64,000 nt of DNA from Paenibacillus massiliensis subsp. panacisoli DSM 21345 (GTDB lineage: Bacteria; Bacillota; Bacilli; Paenibacillales; Paenibacillaceae), in the NCBI RefSeq assembly GCF_000426545.1, contig NZ_AUFO01000008.1, forward strand, positions 168,857 to 232,856, given 5' to 3'. Each line of letters opens with the position of its first letter. Within the stretch, counting starts at the first letter, position 1. The notes beneath the pieces are model-generated. The model worked only from the letters and a program-made list of their open reading frames with translations. It was not told the origin of the DNA and did no database searches. Made by a program: the position numbers and the translations under genes. This document shows positions 1 to 9,630 of the stretch, one piece after another.

Positions 1-458
1 AAGTTCTCCTCTAGGCTGACGGTCTCACCAGAGGCCGGGTGAATGAACGTCTTAGCGAACTGCTCATCATTTAGAGAACGCAGTAGCGTCACCCAACGAT
101 CATGTACTCCCTCCAGAATGTGAAAGGACGGCTCCAGACGAGTAACACTTGCATCCGGCAGCTCCGCCCAGCGTCCCTCATCATATGGCTTAATGACTGG
201 AACCTCCTCTGTTAGCGCCAGCCGAAAGCGAACGTAGCTGTTCAGATGACTATCCGCCACATGATGCACAACCTGGCACACCGTCCAGCCCCCATGACGA
301 TACGGCGTGCTTAGCTGCTCGTCAGTCAAGCCCTGAACCGCAGTACGCAGACGGCGAGGCAGCTCTTCTATATCCTGAATCCATGCCTGACGTAGCTCCT
401 CTGTCACTTCATGCGGCATATTGGCCTTTCCAATCGGGTATCTCAAATCCTTCTCCAT
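1..458 (-). CDS. YfiT/BstA-like DinB-fold protein (partial, C-terminus outside window)
   Basis: Reading leftward from an ATG at 458, the translation begins MEKDLRYPIGKANMPHEV and stays open to the window edge (about 152 residues). It contains WTVCQVVHHVADSHLNSYVR, the His-rich helix of the YfiT/BstA branch of the DinB four-helix-bundle superfamily. These are putative metal-dependent enzymes; in Bacillus the family includes bacillithiol S-transferase, a cytosolic thiol-conjugating enzyme. A GGGGGG-type ribosome-binding site lies just before the ATG. The metal ligands near the C-terminus lie outside the window, so the exact activity cannot be judged. Family assignment is from sequence recognition; the thiol-transferase role is inference. 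Confidence 0.8.
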   Translation of the reverse strand, partial: MEKDLRYPIGKANMPHEVTEELRQAWIQDIEELPRRLRTAVQGLTDEQLSTPYRHGGWTVCQVVHHVADSHLNSYVRFRLALTEEVPVIKPYDEGRWAELPDASVTRLEPSFHILEGVHDRWVTLLRSLNDEQFAKTFIHPASGETVSLEEN

Positions 459-775
459 ATTAATACCCCCCCTTTATTTACAGGTACAATTTGATTATAG
501 TTTCATTGTGTGTACTTCGCTCTTAATTCCATGGTAGCCTGCAAACAAATGTCTATAGGTATTCGTTTACATATAAAGGCCCGGTTGGGATTAAAGATGC
601 CATTCTCTTTCGTCTTTCACTTTCATACTCCACCATCCATCACTGTGGGTCTACATTTCCGGCCTGTCACCTGCTCATTATGCATTGGGTTTACTATGAA
701 GGCATTGGGTTCATTATGAAGCAAGGCAGACCGCAATATCGGCCTGCCTTGGTGTCATTCATTCTATATTCAAGA
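459..775. other. Intergenic region with a 20-bp tandem duplication and a hairpin
   Basis: No convincing gene. At 682-701 and 702-721 two copies of GCATTGGGTTtactATGAAG (second copy GCATTGGGTTcattATGAAG) sit head to tail. At 723-750 the arms AAGGCAGaCCG and CGGcCTGCCTT form a stem just past the odhB stop on the minus strand. It has no clear U-run, so it may be a weak terminator or processing hairpin for odhAB. Confidence 0.5.
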
Positions 776-2050
776 TTATCCTTCGAGCAGCAGGGATTCC
801 GGATCTTCCAGAAGCTCCTTGACAGCCACGAGGAAGCGTACAGCTTCGCTTCCATCAATGATACGGTGATCATAGGACAACGCGATATACATCATTGGAC
901 GGTTCTCCATCCGTTCTTCATCAATAGCGACTGGGCGAATTTGAATTTTATGCATACCCAGGATACCTACCTGTGGCGCATTCAGAATCGGCGTCGAGAG
1001 CAGGGAGCCGAACACGCCTCCGTTCGTAATTGTGAACGTTCCTCCCTGGAGATCGGACAGTGCTAACGAATTGTTGCGTGCCTTGGCAGCGAGCTCAGCA
1101 ATATTCTTCTCGATCTCTGCGAAGCCCAGACGGTCTGCATCACGCACAACCGGAACCACAAGACCTTCTTTGGCAGATACGGCAATCCCGATATCGTAGA
1201 ATTTCTTCACGACTACATCATCGCCATCAATCTCGGCATTGACCATCGGATATTGCTTCAAGGCACCTACGACCGCTTTCGTAAAGAAGGACATGAATCC
1301 GAGGCCTACATCATGCTTCTCCTTGAATTTGTCCTTGCGACGCTTGCGCACATCAAGAATCGCTGTCATATCCACTTCATTGAACGTAGTCAGCATGGCA
1401 GCTGTCTGCTGTGCTTCAACCAGCCTCTTCGCAATCGTTGCTCTGCGGCGGCTCATGCGCTGGCGTTCCACTGGCTTGGAGCCTCCCTCAGTTGTCGGCG
1501 CAGATGCAGCTGGCTTGGTAGCAGGCGCAGAGGACGCTGGCGTTGCTGCTCCCTGCTTCGCTGGAGCATGCCCCTTAACGTCATCCTGATAAATGCGGCC
1601 CATAGGGTCCTTACCCTGCACCTGATCCAGCTCAATCCCGCGTTCACGAGCAAGCTTGCGTGCAGCAGGCGAAGCCGTATGCTGTCCATTCTCTGGTGCT
1701 GGTGGCGTTACAGCTACTGCTGGCTTGCTCTCGCTAGTAGCTGGAGCCGTAGCCTCAGCTGGCGGAGCTTGAGGCGCAGGAGCTTCAGAAGCAGCAGCTC
1801 CTGCTGTTGACCCGGAGCCAGCACCAATCGTACCAAGTGCCTCGCCGATCTCAACAGTATCTCCCTCCTGCCGCAGAATTTTCTCAATAACGCCTGCTTC
1901 TTCAGCACTAATTTCCAGATTAACCTTGTCTGTCTCCAGCTCAAGCAGCACATCTCCCTGAGATACGCTATCTCCTTCTTTGACATGCCATTTGGATATT
2001 GTTCCTTCAGTAATGGATTCCCCCATAGCAGGGACTAAAATCTCGCTCAC
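776..2050 (-). CDS. odhB: Dihydrolipoyllysine-residue succinyltransferase (E2 of 2-oxoglutarate dehydrogenase)
   Basis: 424 residues, the normal size for E2o. An N-terminal lipoyl domain (about 1-75) carries the lipoylated lysine in [11 protein letters not shown]. An Ala/Pro-rich linker follows (80-125), then an E1/E3-binding domain (about 127-165, [15 protein letters not shown]). The C-terminal catalytic acyltransferase domain shows the active-site motif [15 protein letters not shown]. The enzyme transfers succinyl groups from the E1-bound intermediate to CoA in the TCA cycle. The GTG start at 2050 follows GGGGAGG, which itself overlaps the odhA stop 6 bases away, so the two genes are co-transcribed and probably translationally coupled. 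The E3 gene is not in the window. Confidence 0.95.
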   Translation of the reverse strand: MSEILVPAMGESITEGTISKWHVKEGDSVSQGDVLLELETDKVNLEISAEEAGVIEKILRQEGDTVEIGEALGTIGAGSGSTAGAAASEAPAPQAPPAEATAPATSESKPAVAVTPPAPENGQHTASPAARKLARERGIELDQVQGKDPMGRIYQDDVKGHAPAKQGAATPASSAPATKPAASAPTTEGGSKPVERQRMSRRRATIAKRLVEAQQTAAMLTTFNEVDMTAILDVRKRRKDKFKEKHDVGLGFMSFFTKAVVGALKQYPMVNAEIDGDDVVVKKFYDIGIAVSAKEGLVVPVVRDADRLGFAEIEKNIAELAAKARNNSLALSDLQGGTFTITNGGVFGSLLSTPILNAPQVGILGMHKIQIRPVAIDEERMENRPMMYIALSYDHRIIDGSEAVRFLVAVKELLEDPESLLLEG

Positions 2051-2056
2051 AGCTGT

Positions 2057-4936
2057 CTACCTCCCCAACGGAATATTGTTCGTGGTATTTAGTGGCTTCA
2101 ACGCATTCTGAATAATTTGCTGTTGCTCTATGCTGTGTACATGCTGGTATCCGCTGGCCGGGCTTGAACGCTCCGGTCTGCCTGTATAGCGTACCTCAAC
2201 TTGCTGAGGAGCGACAGCACGTAGACGAGACTCCATAAACGTCCAGGCTCCCATATTCTTAGGCTCTTCCTGTACCCATACCAATTCCTTCAAATGGGAC
2301 ATTCCCTCAAGCGCCTTGCGAATCTCGGCTTCCGGGAACGGATAGAGCTGCTCAACACGGATAATGTGAACCCAATCCCGATCCTCTCCAGCTTCCTTGT
2401 CCAGCGCTTCCTCCAGATCCACTGCGATCTTGCCGCTGCACAGAATGACGCGTTCCACACGCTCTGGGCGGGCACCAAGACCCTCCTGTTGCAGGATCGG
2501 ACGGAACTCACCTTCACTCAACTCGCTGGCTGGAGAAGCTACACGATTGTTCCGGATGAGACTCTTCGGTGACATCATAATCAGCGGACGAGCCTGATCC
2601 GTGTTACCAAGTGCCGCTTGGTTACGCAGCAGGTGGAAGTATTGCGCTGCACTTGTCACATTTGCTACGACCCAGTTATCATTAGCTGCCAATTGCAGGA
2701 ATCGTTCCAGACGAGCACTGGTATGCTCAGGCCCCTGTCCTTCGGCGCCATGTGGAAGCAGCATAACCAGATTCGATTTCTGCTTCCACTTCGCTCTTCC
2801 AGCCGAGATGAATTGGTCGAAGATTACCTGTGCACAGTTGGCAAAATCACCGAACTGAGCTTCCCAAATAACCATGGTCTCAGGCGAATACACATTATAT
2901 CCATACTCGAATCCAAGAACGCCTGCCTCGGACAATGGACTATTGTAGACGGCGAATGATGCTTTGGCCTGTGGCAGATGATGCAATGGGCAGAAAGTCT
3001 TGCCATTCTCTACATCATGCAGCACCAGATTACGATGTGCAAATGTCGCACGCTCAGCATCCTGTCCCGTCAGTCGAATCGGGCGGCCATCCGCCAATAT
3101 GCTCGCAAATGCCAGTGTCTCCGCAAGGCTCCAATCAATCTTCTCGCCTTCCTTGAAGGCATTCTGACGACGCTGCAGAATTCTGGCCAGCTTCGGATAA
3201 GCCTTGAATTCCTCTGGCCACTTGAGCAAGCCTTCATTCAGCTTCTTCAGCTTGTTCAGCGGTACTGCCGTCTTCTGCTTGAGCTTATCCTGTTCAGCCG
3301 CTCGCAGCTCTACTACAGGCTTCTCCTGAGGCTGTGTCTTCGCCTCCTCGTAGGCTTGCTTTAGCCGATTCTGAACTTCCTCAATGCGTTGCTCGCTATA
3401 TTCCTCGCTGATAACTCCCTCAGCAGCCAGCTTCGTGCTGTATAGCTTGCGAGATGTTGGATGGCTACGAACCTTCCGATATACCAGCGGTTGCGTTGTC
3501 TCTGGATCATCCGATTCATTGTGACCGTAACGGCGGTAGCCGATCAGATCAATCAGGAAATCCTTCTTAAAGAGATTCCGGTACTCGCTAGCAATTCTTG
3601 CCGCAGCCAGACAAGCCTCCGGGTGATCTGCATTGACATGAATAATCGGAATCTCATACCCCTTGGCCAGATCGCTGGCATAATGGGTGGAGCGTGAATC
3701 ACTACTGTCTGTTGTGAAGCCTAGTCGGTTGTTCACAATGATGTGTAATGTGCCTCCGTTACTGAAGCCAGTCAGATTCTTGAAATTCAGTGTCTCCGCT
3801 ACAATCCCCTCACCAGGGAAAGCAGCATCACCATGCATAAGAATGGTAGCCGCGCGGTTCACATCCTGCTTCGGATAGCCCGGCTCACTGCGATCCTCCT
3901 GTGCTGCGCGTGCAAAGCCCTGTACCACTGGATTAACATATTCCAGATGGCTTGGATTGTTAGCTAATGTAATCTTGGCCTGGACAGATTCCCCAGCCTT
4001 GACGAGACGATCAGCACCGAGATGGTACTTCACATCCCCCGTCCAGCCAAAGTTGATCCCCATCGATCCCTCCGAAGGAATCAGGTCCTTGTTCGGGGAA
4101 TGATGGAATTCGGCAAAAATTTTGCTATATGGTTTGCCGAGTACATGAGCCAGCACATTCAAACGGCCACGGTGTGCCATCCCAATCAGAATATCGCTTG
4201 CCCCGCCACGGGTCATTTGACTAACGATCTCATCAAGAATCGGCACAAGCGTATCATTGCCTTCAATGGAGAAACGCTTTTGCCCCACGAAGGTCTTATG
4301 CAAGAACTCCTCGAACTGCTCTACTTCAACAAGTCGATTCAGGAGCTCTTTACGCTCTTCGTTCGTCAACGAGGTAGATGACCAGCCCTCTTCAGCCTTG
4401 CGGTTCAGCCATTCGCGTTCCTTCTCGTTATGGACGTGTGAAAATTCAAAGGCCAGAGGCCCTGTATAGGCTGTACGCAGCCGTTCAATTGCTTCCCAGC
4501 CGTTCAGGGTATCCGAGGATGCCCCGTCCCAGATCAGAGAAGCAGGGAATTCCATCAAATCTTCCTTGGTCAAGCCATAATATTCCGGCTCCAGCAGGCC
4601 TTTATCTGCCTCTGGGCTCAGTCCAAGCGGATCAATGTCGGCTGCCAGATGGCCATATGAGCGGATATTGGATACCAGCCGCCCGGCTGTAACCGCTTTC
4701 TTCAATAAGTTGGGATTCAGTGCTTGTGAAGTTGCTGGCCCTGGGGCTACAGCCACTGGCCCAATTCCTATTGCTGATTGAGGCGGCTCTCCCCATTGCT
4801 CAAAGAGCTGACGGTCTGCCGGATCTACGGATTCCGGGTCCTGCACATACTTGTCATATTGTTCCTGCACATAGCCTAGATTTGGTCCGTAATACGTTTG
4901 CCATGGCACCGGTCTGCTACTGTCTGCCATCGTCAT
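2057..4936 (-). CDS. odhA: 2-oxoglutarate dehydrogenase E1 component
   Basis: 959 residues, close to the Bacillus OdhA length. It is a thiamine-diphosphate enzyme that decarboxylates 2-oxoglutarate and reductively succinylates the lipoyl group of OdhB. Visible motifs are GMAHRGRLNVLAHV and the ThDP/Mg region GDAAFPGEG...NNRLGFTT in the first half, the HNESDDP segment, and the transketolase-like pyrimidine-binding half (FCPLHHLPQ, SPLSEAGVLGFEYGYNV). The N-terminus is the short Gram-positive type without a lipoyl or acyltransferase fusion. The ATG at 4936 follows GAAGGGAACGAG; a second ATG two codons later is an alternative. It is the first gene of the odhAB operon. Confidence 0.95.
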   Translation of the reverse strand: MTMADSSRPVPWQTYYGPNLGYVQEQYDKYVQDPESVDPADRQLFEQWGEPPQSAIGIGPVAVAPGPATSQALNPNLLKKAVTAGRLVSNIRSYGHLAADIDPLGLSPEADKGLLEPEYYGLTKEDLMEFPASLIWDGASSDTLNGWEAIERLRTAYTGPLAFEFSHVHNEKEREWLNRKAEEGWSSTSLTNEERKELLNRLVEVEQFEEFLHKTFVGQKRFSIEGNDTLVPILDEIVSQMTRGGASDILIGMAHRGRLNVLAHVLGKPYSKIFAEFHHSPNKDLIPSEGSMGINFGWTGDVKYHLGADRLVKAGESVQAKITLANNPSHLEYVNPVVQGFARAAQEDRSEPGYPKQDVNRAATILMHGDAAFPGEGIVAETLNFKNLTGFSNGGTLHIIVNNRLGFTTDSSDSRSTHYASDLAKGYEIPIIHVNADHPEACLAAARIASEYRNLFKKDFLIDLIGYRRYGHNESDDPETTQPLVYRKVRSHPTSRKLYSTKLAAEGVISEEYSEQRIEEVQNRLKQAYEEAKTQPQEKPVVELRAAEQDKLKQKTAVPLNKLKKLNEGLLKWPEEFKAYPKLARILQRRQNAFKEGEKIDWSLAETLAFASILADGRPIRLTGQDAERATFAHRNLVLHDVENGKTFCPLHHLPQAKASFAVYNSPLSEAGVLGFEYGYNVYSPETMVIWEAQFGDFANCAQVIFDQFISAGRAKWKQKSNLVMLLPHGAEGQGPEHTSARLERFLQLAANDNWVVANVTSAAQYFHLLRNQAALGNTDQARPLIMMSPKSLIRNNRVASPASELSEGEFRPILQQEGLGARPERVERVILCSGKIAVDLEEALDKEAGEDRDWVHIIRVEQLYPFPEAEIRKALEGMSHLKELVWVQEEPKNMGAWTFMESRLRAVAPQQVEVRYTGRPERSSPASGYQHVHSIEQQQIIQNALKPLNTTNNIPLGR

Positions 4937-5288
4937 CTCGTTCCCTTCGTCATGTTTTGGGATTCATCGCTGGACGGAATCAACTCATATGGCTTGCCAA
5001 TCAACCTATTCCTATGATAACTCCGACCGTTGTGTCATTTTCGAGTATGTTTTCCGCTCACTCACTATTGCCCTATTCATACTTTATATAGTGCGCGTAT
5101 CGTATCTTATATACGCCTCTTCAGGAAGTAATCTAATGTTTTTATAAGCGCTTTCCTTCCTCACCTTACATTGTATTAATTTTTCACCGCGATAACATTT
5201 CCTATTTTTCAACATATTAATGCGAATTTGAGATGAATTCGGCTGTTTCAAATGTACAGCGCTCGTAACCCTTGCCCCATATGAAAAA
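4937..5288. other. Intergenic region upstream of odhA
   Basis: AT-rich and without a credible gene; the open frames here lack ribosome-binding sites and recognisable protein sequence. It must hold the odhA promoter (minus strand), but I could not pick a clear -35/-10 pair. Confidence 0.4.
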
Positions 5289-5321
5289 AAGCCGACCTGA
5301 GATTGTCTCTCAAGTCGGCTT
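5289..5321 (-). terminator. Intrinsic terminator of the ABC exporter gene
   Basis: On the minus strand the arms AAGCCGACtTGAGA and TCTCAgGTCGGCTT form a long GC-rich stem ending in a run of seven T residues, placed directly after the stop of the ABC transporter gene. Confidence 0.9.
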
Positions 5322-5330
5322 GCTGGTGAA

Positions 5331-7046
5331 TCAGGTACCAAATTGGGCGGTATGCAGACGGTGATATACACCACCAGCCTCAATGAGCTCCTGATGACTT
5401 CCTTGCTCAGTAATGCCCTGCTCAGTTACGACTATAATACGGTCAGCATTCTTGATCGTGGCAAGGCGGTGCGCAATGACCAATGTCGTGCGCCCAACAG
5501 ACAGCTCCGCAAGTGATTCCTGAATCGCTGCTTCCGTCTCGGTATCCAGTGCCGAGGTCGCCTCGTCCAGGATCAGGATCGGTGGATTCTTCAGGAACAT
5601 GCGGGCAATAGCCAGCCGCTGCTTCTGTCCACCAGACAACTTCACGCCGCGCTCACCAATCATCGTCTCCATGCCATCAGGCTGGGAATGGATGAATTCG
5701 GTTAGCTGGGCACGTCTGGCTGCCTCCCAGATCTCCTTTTCGCTGGCATCGAGCTTCCCGTAGGCAATGTTATCACGAATCGTACCCGCGAACAGGAATA
5801 CCTCCTGCTGCACAATCCCGATCTGTCTCCGCAATGAGGATAGGGTCATATCACGGATGTCAGTACCGTCGATGCTAATACTGCCGTCTGTAACATCGTA
5901 GAAGCGGGGCAGCAGGCTACAAATAGTCGTCTTGCCCGCACCGGATGGACCTACGAACGCTACCGTCTCTCCTGCGCGAATGTCCAGATCAATCTGGCGA
6001 AGTACATTCTCCTTACCCCCATAGCCAAAGGAGACTCCACGATAGCGAATATCACCGTGCAGATGATCAACTTCTGCAGCTCCAGCACGATCTGCTACCT
6101 CCGGGTCAGTATCCATCAGCTCAACATAGCGCTTGAATCCAGCAATTCCCTTGGGATAGCTCTCAATAATCGCGTTAATCTTCTCAATCGGACGGAAGAA
6201 TACATTGGATAACAGGATAAAACCAATAAATTCACCGTACGTCAGCTCGCCACGAATGACGTAAAATGCACCGCTGAGCAAGACGACCAATTGAACCAGG
6301 CGTGTTAACATATAGCTTACAGACAAGCCCTTGGACATAATCTTGTAGGCCATCAGCTTGGCTGCACGGAACCGCCCATTGTCCTTGTTGAAGCGGGATT
6401 TCTCATATTCTTCATTTGAGAAGGCTTGAACTACACGAATTCCGCCAATCGTATTTTCAATACGTGAGTTGAAGTCCCCAATGCTGCTGTACAGGCTCTC
6501 AAATGCCTTGGTCATCTTCTTGTTGAAATAAATCGACAGCCAGATCAACAGCGGAATCATGATGAAGATAATAATGGCCAGATCCATATGAATGAAGGAC
6601 ATCAGGGTGAACGCCCCGATCAATGTCATCACTGCAATGAACAGATCCTCGGGACCGTGGTGAGCCATCTCTCCGATCTCATTAAGGTCATTCGTGACCC
6701 TCGACATCAGACTCCCCGTCTTATTGTTGTCAAAGAATCGAAATGACAGCTTCTGCATATGCTCGAACAGCTTGCGGCGCATATCAGTCTCAATATTGAT
6801 ACCCAGCATATGTCCCCAATAGTTAATGATGAATTGCAGCGCTGTATTCACGATGTACACAGCCAGCAGCCCGGCACAGGCCAGCAAGATCGGACGCCAC
6901 TCTCCCAATGGTAGCAGCTTATCTACCACGTAATTCACCGCCAGCGGGAAGCCAAGCTCCAATAAGGCGACGAAGACTGCACAGGAGAAGTCCAATATGA
7001 ACAGCGTCTTGTAAGGACGATAAAAATCAAAAAAACGACCTAGCAC
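5331..7046 (-). CDS. ABC transporter, fused permease and ATP-binding protein (exporter type)
   Basis: About 571 residues from the chosen start. The N-terminal half has six membrane helices (for example TLFILDFSCAVFVALLELGF). The C-terminal half has all ATPase motifs: Walker A GPSGAGKTT, signature LSGGQKQR, Walker B ILILDEATSALD and the switch histidine in VIAHRLATI. It is a homodimer or heterodimer half of the MsbA/BmrA-like exporter family; the substrate cannot be told. I prefer the GTG at 7046 because GAAGGTGAG lies 3-10 bases before it. Upstream ATGs (7088, 7118) remain open but have poorly spaced sites. A good promoter about 200 bases upstream and a strong terminator make it a single-gene unit. 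Nearby Fur-like boxes hint at iron control. Confidence 0.88.
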   Translation of the reverse strand: MLGRFFDFYRPYKTLFILDFSCAVFVALLELGFPLAVNYVVDKLLPLGEWRPILLACAGLLAVYIVNTALQFIINYWGHMLGINIETDMRRKLFEHMQKLSFRFFDNNKTGSLMSRVTNDLNEIGEMAHHGPEDLFIAVMTLIGAFTLMSFIHMDLAIIIFIMIPLLIWLSIYFNKKMTKAFESLYSSIGDFNSRIENTIGGIRVVQAFSNEEYEKSRFNKDNGRFRAAKLMAYKIMSKGLSVSYMLTRLVQLVVLLSGAFYVIRGELTYGEFIGFILLSNVFFRPIEKINAIIESYPKGIAGFKRYVELMDTDPEVADRAGAAEVDHLHGDIRYRGVSFGYGGKENVLRQIDLDIRAGETVAFVGPSGAGKTTICSLLPRFYDVTDGSISIDGTDIRDMTLSSLRRQIGIVQQEVFLFAGTIRDNIAYGKLDASEKEIWEAARRAQLTEFIHSQPDGMETMIGERGVKLSGGQKQRLAIARMFLKNPPILILDEATSALDTETEAAIQESLAELSVGRTTLVIAHRLATIKNADRIIVVTEQGITEQGSHQELIEAGGVYHRLHTAQFGT

Positions 7047-7245
7047 ACACTCACCTTCTTTTTTCAAATAGATATGGTTCAACGACATTCCTACGTCAAA
7101 TAACCCGCCAACGCACACCCGTCAGCAGGGTATTCCTGTGATTTCTGTGATCTAGTCGACCCATGCGCTGCTTCTGGGCAGAAGCATACAATACACAAAA
7201 TAAAGCGAAAATCTTCATTGCTATGTAATGACTTGATCTATTTCG

Positions 7246-7299
7246 ATTATAGTAGGTGATTGCAAATGCTGTAAAGGATTAATTGATAATCTTTCTCAT
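7246..7299 (-). promoter_or_regulatory. Sigma-A-type promoter of the ABC exporter with an upstream Fur-like box
   Basis: On the minus strand TTTACA (7270-7275) and TATAAT (7246-7251) are separated by 18 bases. Just upstream, 7284-7298 reads TGAGAAAGATTATCA, close to the 7-1-7 Fur consensus TGATAATnATTATCA. A second weaker match lies at 7377-7391 (plus strand TGATAATACTCATTA). The predicted mRNA has a leader of about 190 bases before the GTG at 7046; I see no riboswitch in it. Confidence 0.55.
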
Positions 7300-7550
7300 T
7301 AAAATTTGAAGGGTATCGTGGTCATGTCTGTCAAAGAGTAGCCTCTCAACATACTCATGAATCTCATTACGCAAAATGATAATACTCATTAAGTTCTCTT
7401 GAATACAAAAAAGACCACGCCCTGAAATGTAGTTAATCCATTTAGGGAGCAGCCGTCTCTAGCTACAATGTGTCCCATGATAGTTACCCATGCGTCCCAT
7501 CATTGAGATGTCTTATATCACGCGAAACTACCACGCTGTTAGTTCAATGA

Positions 7551-7624
7551 TCGGAGTAGCGGGATTCGAACCCACGACCTCACCCACCCCAAGGGTGCGC
7601 GCTACCAGGCTGCGCTATACCCCG
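7551..7624 (-). tRNA. tRNA-Pro (anticodon GGG)
   Basis: The 74-base minus-strand sequence folds into a full cloverleaf. The acceptor arm is CGGGGTA/TACTCCG with discriminator A, the D arm GCGC/GCGC with AGCCTGGTA in the loop, the anticodon stem CACCC/GGGTG with loop TTGGGGT, and the T arm GTGGG/CCCGC with TTCGAAT. The anticodon is GGG, which reads CCC/CCU. The 3' CCA is not encoded. It stands alone rather than in a tRNA cluster. Confidence 0.93.
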
Positions 7625-7647
7625 ATGTTCAGTGCATCTTGCAGGAC

Positions 7648-8079
7648 TTATTTCTTACGGTTCATTCTCATCAACGAAAATCCAGCACCGGCAAATATGA
7701 GACTGCACAACAAATACATGAGTGTGAGCGCACTACTGTTCTGTGCAGCTTGCCGCATCGGCTCCGCTCTGGAGCTTAGATTCTGACCAATTCGTTTATG
7801 TTCTACTTGCGGTTCTTCCTCAACTGTTGAATCGGGACCAGTCAACGAGGATTCCAATCCTGAACTAAGCTCAGGCCGTGAATCAAGTCCAAGCTCACTC
7901 GCAGCATGCTGTCGCTTCAACTCTCGGGATGGTCCGAGAAACGATGCCACATTCTTCTGCTCCATACCCATAGAGTACGCTTTCAATTTGTAATCTAGAA
8001 CCTGCTCATACAGAACTTCACCTGTTCCCGTCCACAATCCACAGCACAGTAACACACCAATAACTATTGTGCAGCTCAC
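7648..8079 (-). CDS. Uncharacterised protein with a signal-like N-terminus and C-terminal membrane anchor
   Basis: 143 residues from a GTG at 8079 preceded by GGAGGAGGAG. The N-terminal 20 residues are hydrophobic (VIGVLLCCGLW). The middle is polar and Ser/Glu-rich, possibly extracellular. A hydrophobic helix near the C-terminus (LMYLLCSLIFAGAGFSL) is followed by RMNRKK, so the product looks like a type I surface or spore-envelope protein with a positive-inside tail. I recognise no domain. It stands alone upstream of the tRNA. The strong ribosome-binding site and clear topology support a real gene; function unknown. Confidence 0.6.
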   Translation of the reverse strand: MSCTIVIGVLLCCGLWTGTGEVLYEQVLDYKLKAYSMGMEQKNVASFLGPSRELKRQHAASELGLDSRPELSSGLESSLTGPDSTVEEEPQVEHKRIGQNLSSRAEPMRQAAQNSSALTLMYLLCSLIFAGAGFSLMRMNRKK

Positions 8080-8505
8080 TTGTGCTCCTCCTCCTACAAG
8101 ACTAATTGTTCAATCTACACAATTCGTGGAGACTATTCTCCAAAAAGCAGGTAGCGATCAGCAAGTAAGTCTATCCGAGATCGGGTGGCAAGCTTGAATG
8201 CGGGTTGGATACACTTTCCAGTTTAATAAATAAAACGCTTACATGAAGTTACATATATCACATTCCTGCAATATATCTCACTATACCGCACTACATCTAA
8301 CTTCATCTAACTTCATCTAACCTCGCCTAACTTCTATATCATAACACTAATAACACCTAGCTCCATCTCTCGGATCTCCATAACCTTCGTTACTACATTG
8401 TCAGACGAAGTACACACTTAGGACCATCAAACATCCCTATAATCACCTTACACTGCCCACTGTAGGAAAACCGTTCACCAAATCCAACACGAACTTAAGA
8501 ACACG
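8080..8505. other. Intergenic region with short CTAACTTCAT tandem repeats
   Basis: No gene seen. Around 8295-8330 a 10-base unit close to CTAACTTCAT is repeated three to four times with drift. The rest is AT-rich and unremarkable. Confidence 0.4.
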
Positions 8506-8690
8506 AAAAAAGACCGTCCGAAGACGGTCTCTCTACCCGTGGCGCTAATTATTCATTGATCCGTATCCCGCGCCTCCAGCAAGTCTGTTGATTAGATATT
8601 GCTGGACCGGGTAAGGGATACGCTCAACATGTGATTACTAATGTTGACGCACCTCCTTTCCTGATAAGACAACTCTATCACAGCAGCAGG
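8506..8690 (-). ncRNA. Candidate structured small RNA or leader RNA with intrinsic terminator
   Basis: On the minus strand a perfect AAAGGAGGTG ribosome-binding site (about 8650-8659) is followed by several stems. These are CAACAT/ATGTTG, GTATCCC/GGGATAC enclosing CCAGCAA/TTGCTGG, and GGCGC/GCGCC, which overlaps the previous stem so the two may be alternative. The transcript ends in a textbook terminator (GACCGTC-TTCG-GACGGTC plus T6, 8506-8530). Possible tiny reading frames after the site are MRQH from an overlapping GTG, or a 12-residue frame MLSVSLTRSSNI farther down. No gene follows for over 400 bases, so this may be a free small RNA, a short peptide gene or an attenuated leader. It matches no RNA family I can name. 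Confidence 0.45.
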
Positions 8691-8857
8691 CAAATTACTA
8701 GTAGCTAGGCGATAAATTTTTCGCATTTATGTAATAAATTTATATTTTTCTTCCTTTCTCCTTAGAGGTATCAAGATCATGACTTGTTTGACTATTTATA
8801 GACGTTATTATATATTATCTATATATTAATAAACAATATGTTGAGGTGTTATCATTT

Positions 8858-9613
8858 ATGGAGCATGCCGAACGTTTTTGGAATGCAGATATCAGCGAAT
8901 TGAAGCAAGGCTATACCCAGCAAGGCGAGCAATATATCTGTCTACTGTGCGGAAGAACTCATGAGCAGGGAATTATCTACCCTTATGGGGATACTTTACT
9001 GGATGCCGAGCGTTATACGCGCCAGCATATCGTAGATGAACACGGCTCCGTGTTCGAATACTTGATCGGTCTGGATAAGAAGCTCACTGGATTGACAGAT
9101 CACCAGAATCGACTGCTGGGCTTATTTCATGACGGAAAAAGCGACGCTGAGGTTCAACAGGAGATGGGAATCGGTAGTGCCTCAACGATTCGTAATCATC
9201 GCTTTGCCCTGAAGGAGAAGGAACGACAGGCCAAGGTATTTTTGACCATGATGGAGCTTCTTAAGGAGAAGGATCATCATGCCCCGCGTATGGTATCCAT
9301 CCCGCCTAAGCCTGGCATGATCGATGATCGGTATAACATCACCGAAGAGGAACGCACTAATGTACTTGGCAAATACTTTCCAGACGGAACGTCTGGCCGT
9401 TTGAAGAAGTTCACCATGCAAGAGAAGCACAAGCTGATCGTGCTGCGTGAAATCATCGGACGCTTCGCTCAGGGCCGGCGCTATACCGAGAAGGAAGTCA
9501 ACGCGATACTCAAGGACATCTATGATGATTATGTCACTGTTAGAAGATATTTAATCGAGTATGGCTTCATGCAGCGTGAAGCCGATGGCAGCCAATATTG
9601 GCTGACTGAATAG
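8858..9613 (+). CDS. DUF2087 domain protein with zinc-knuckle-like N-terminus
   Basis: 251 residues from the ATG at 8858, which follows GAGGTG; a GTG four codons earlier lies within the ribosome-binding site. The N-terminus holds a CLLCGR pair. The middle (about 85-130) resembles a LuxR-type helix-turn-helix (DHQNRLLGLFHDGKSDAEVQ). The C-terminus (about 175-250) matches DUF2087 (RLKKFTMQEKHKLIVLREI through YDDYVTVRRYLIEYGFM), usually seen in putative transcription regulators. The GIY-YIG gene begins 17 bases after the stop with its own site, so the two form an operon ended by a strong terminator. Regulatory role is inference. Confidence 0.75.
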   Translation: MEHAERFWNADISELKQGYTQQGEQYICLLCGRTHEQGIIYPYGDTLLDAERYTRQHIVDEHGSVFEYLIGLDKKLTGLTDHQNRLLGLFHDGKSDAEVQQEMGIGSASTIRNHRFALKEKERQAKVFLTMMELLKEKDHHAPRMVSIPPKPGMIDDRYNITEEERTNVLGKYFPDGTSGRLKKFTMQEKHKLIVLREIIGRFAQGRRYTEKEVNAILKDIYDDYVTVRRYLIEYGFMQREADGSQYWLTE

Positions 9614-9630
9614 AATTGGGAGTGAGAATA

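Noticed and set aside
8295..8330. CRISPR-like array
   Set aside because: The repeated unit is only about 10 bases, without spacers or cas genes.
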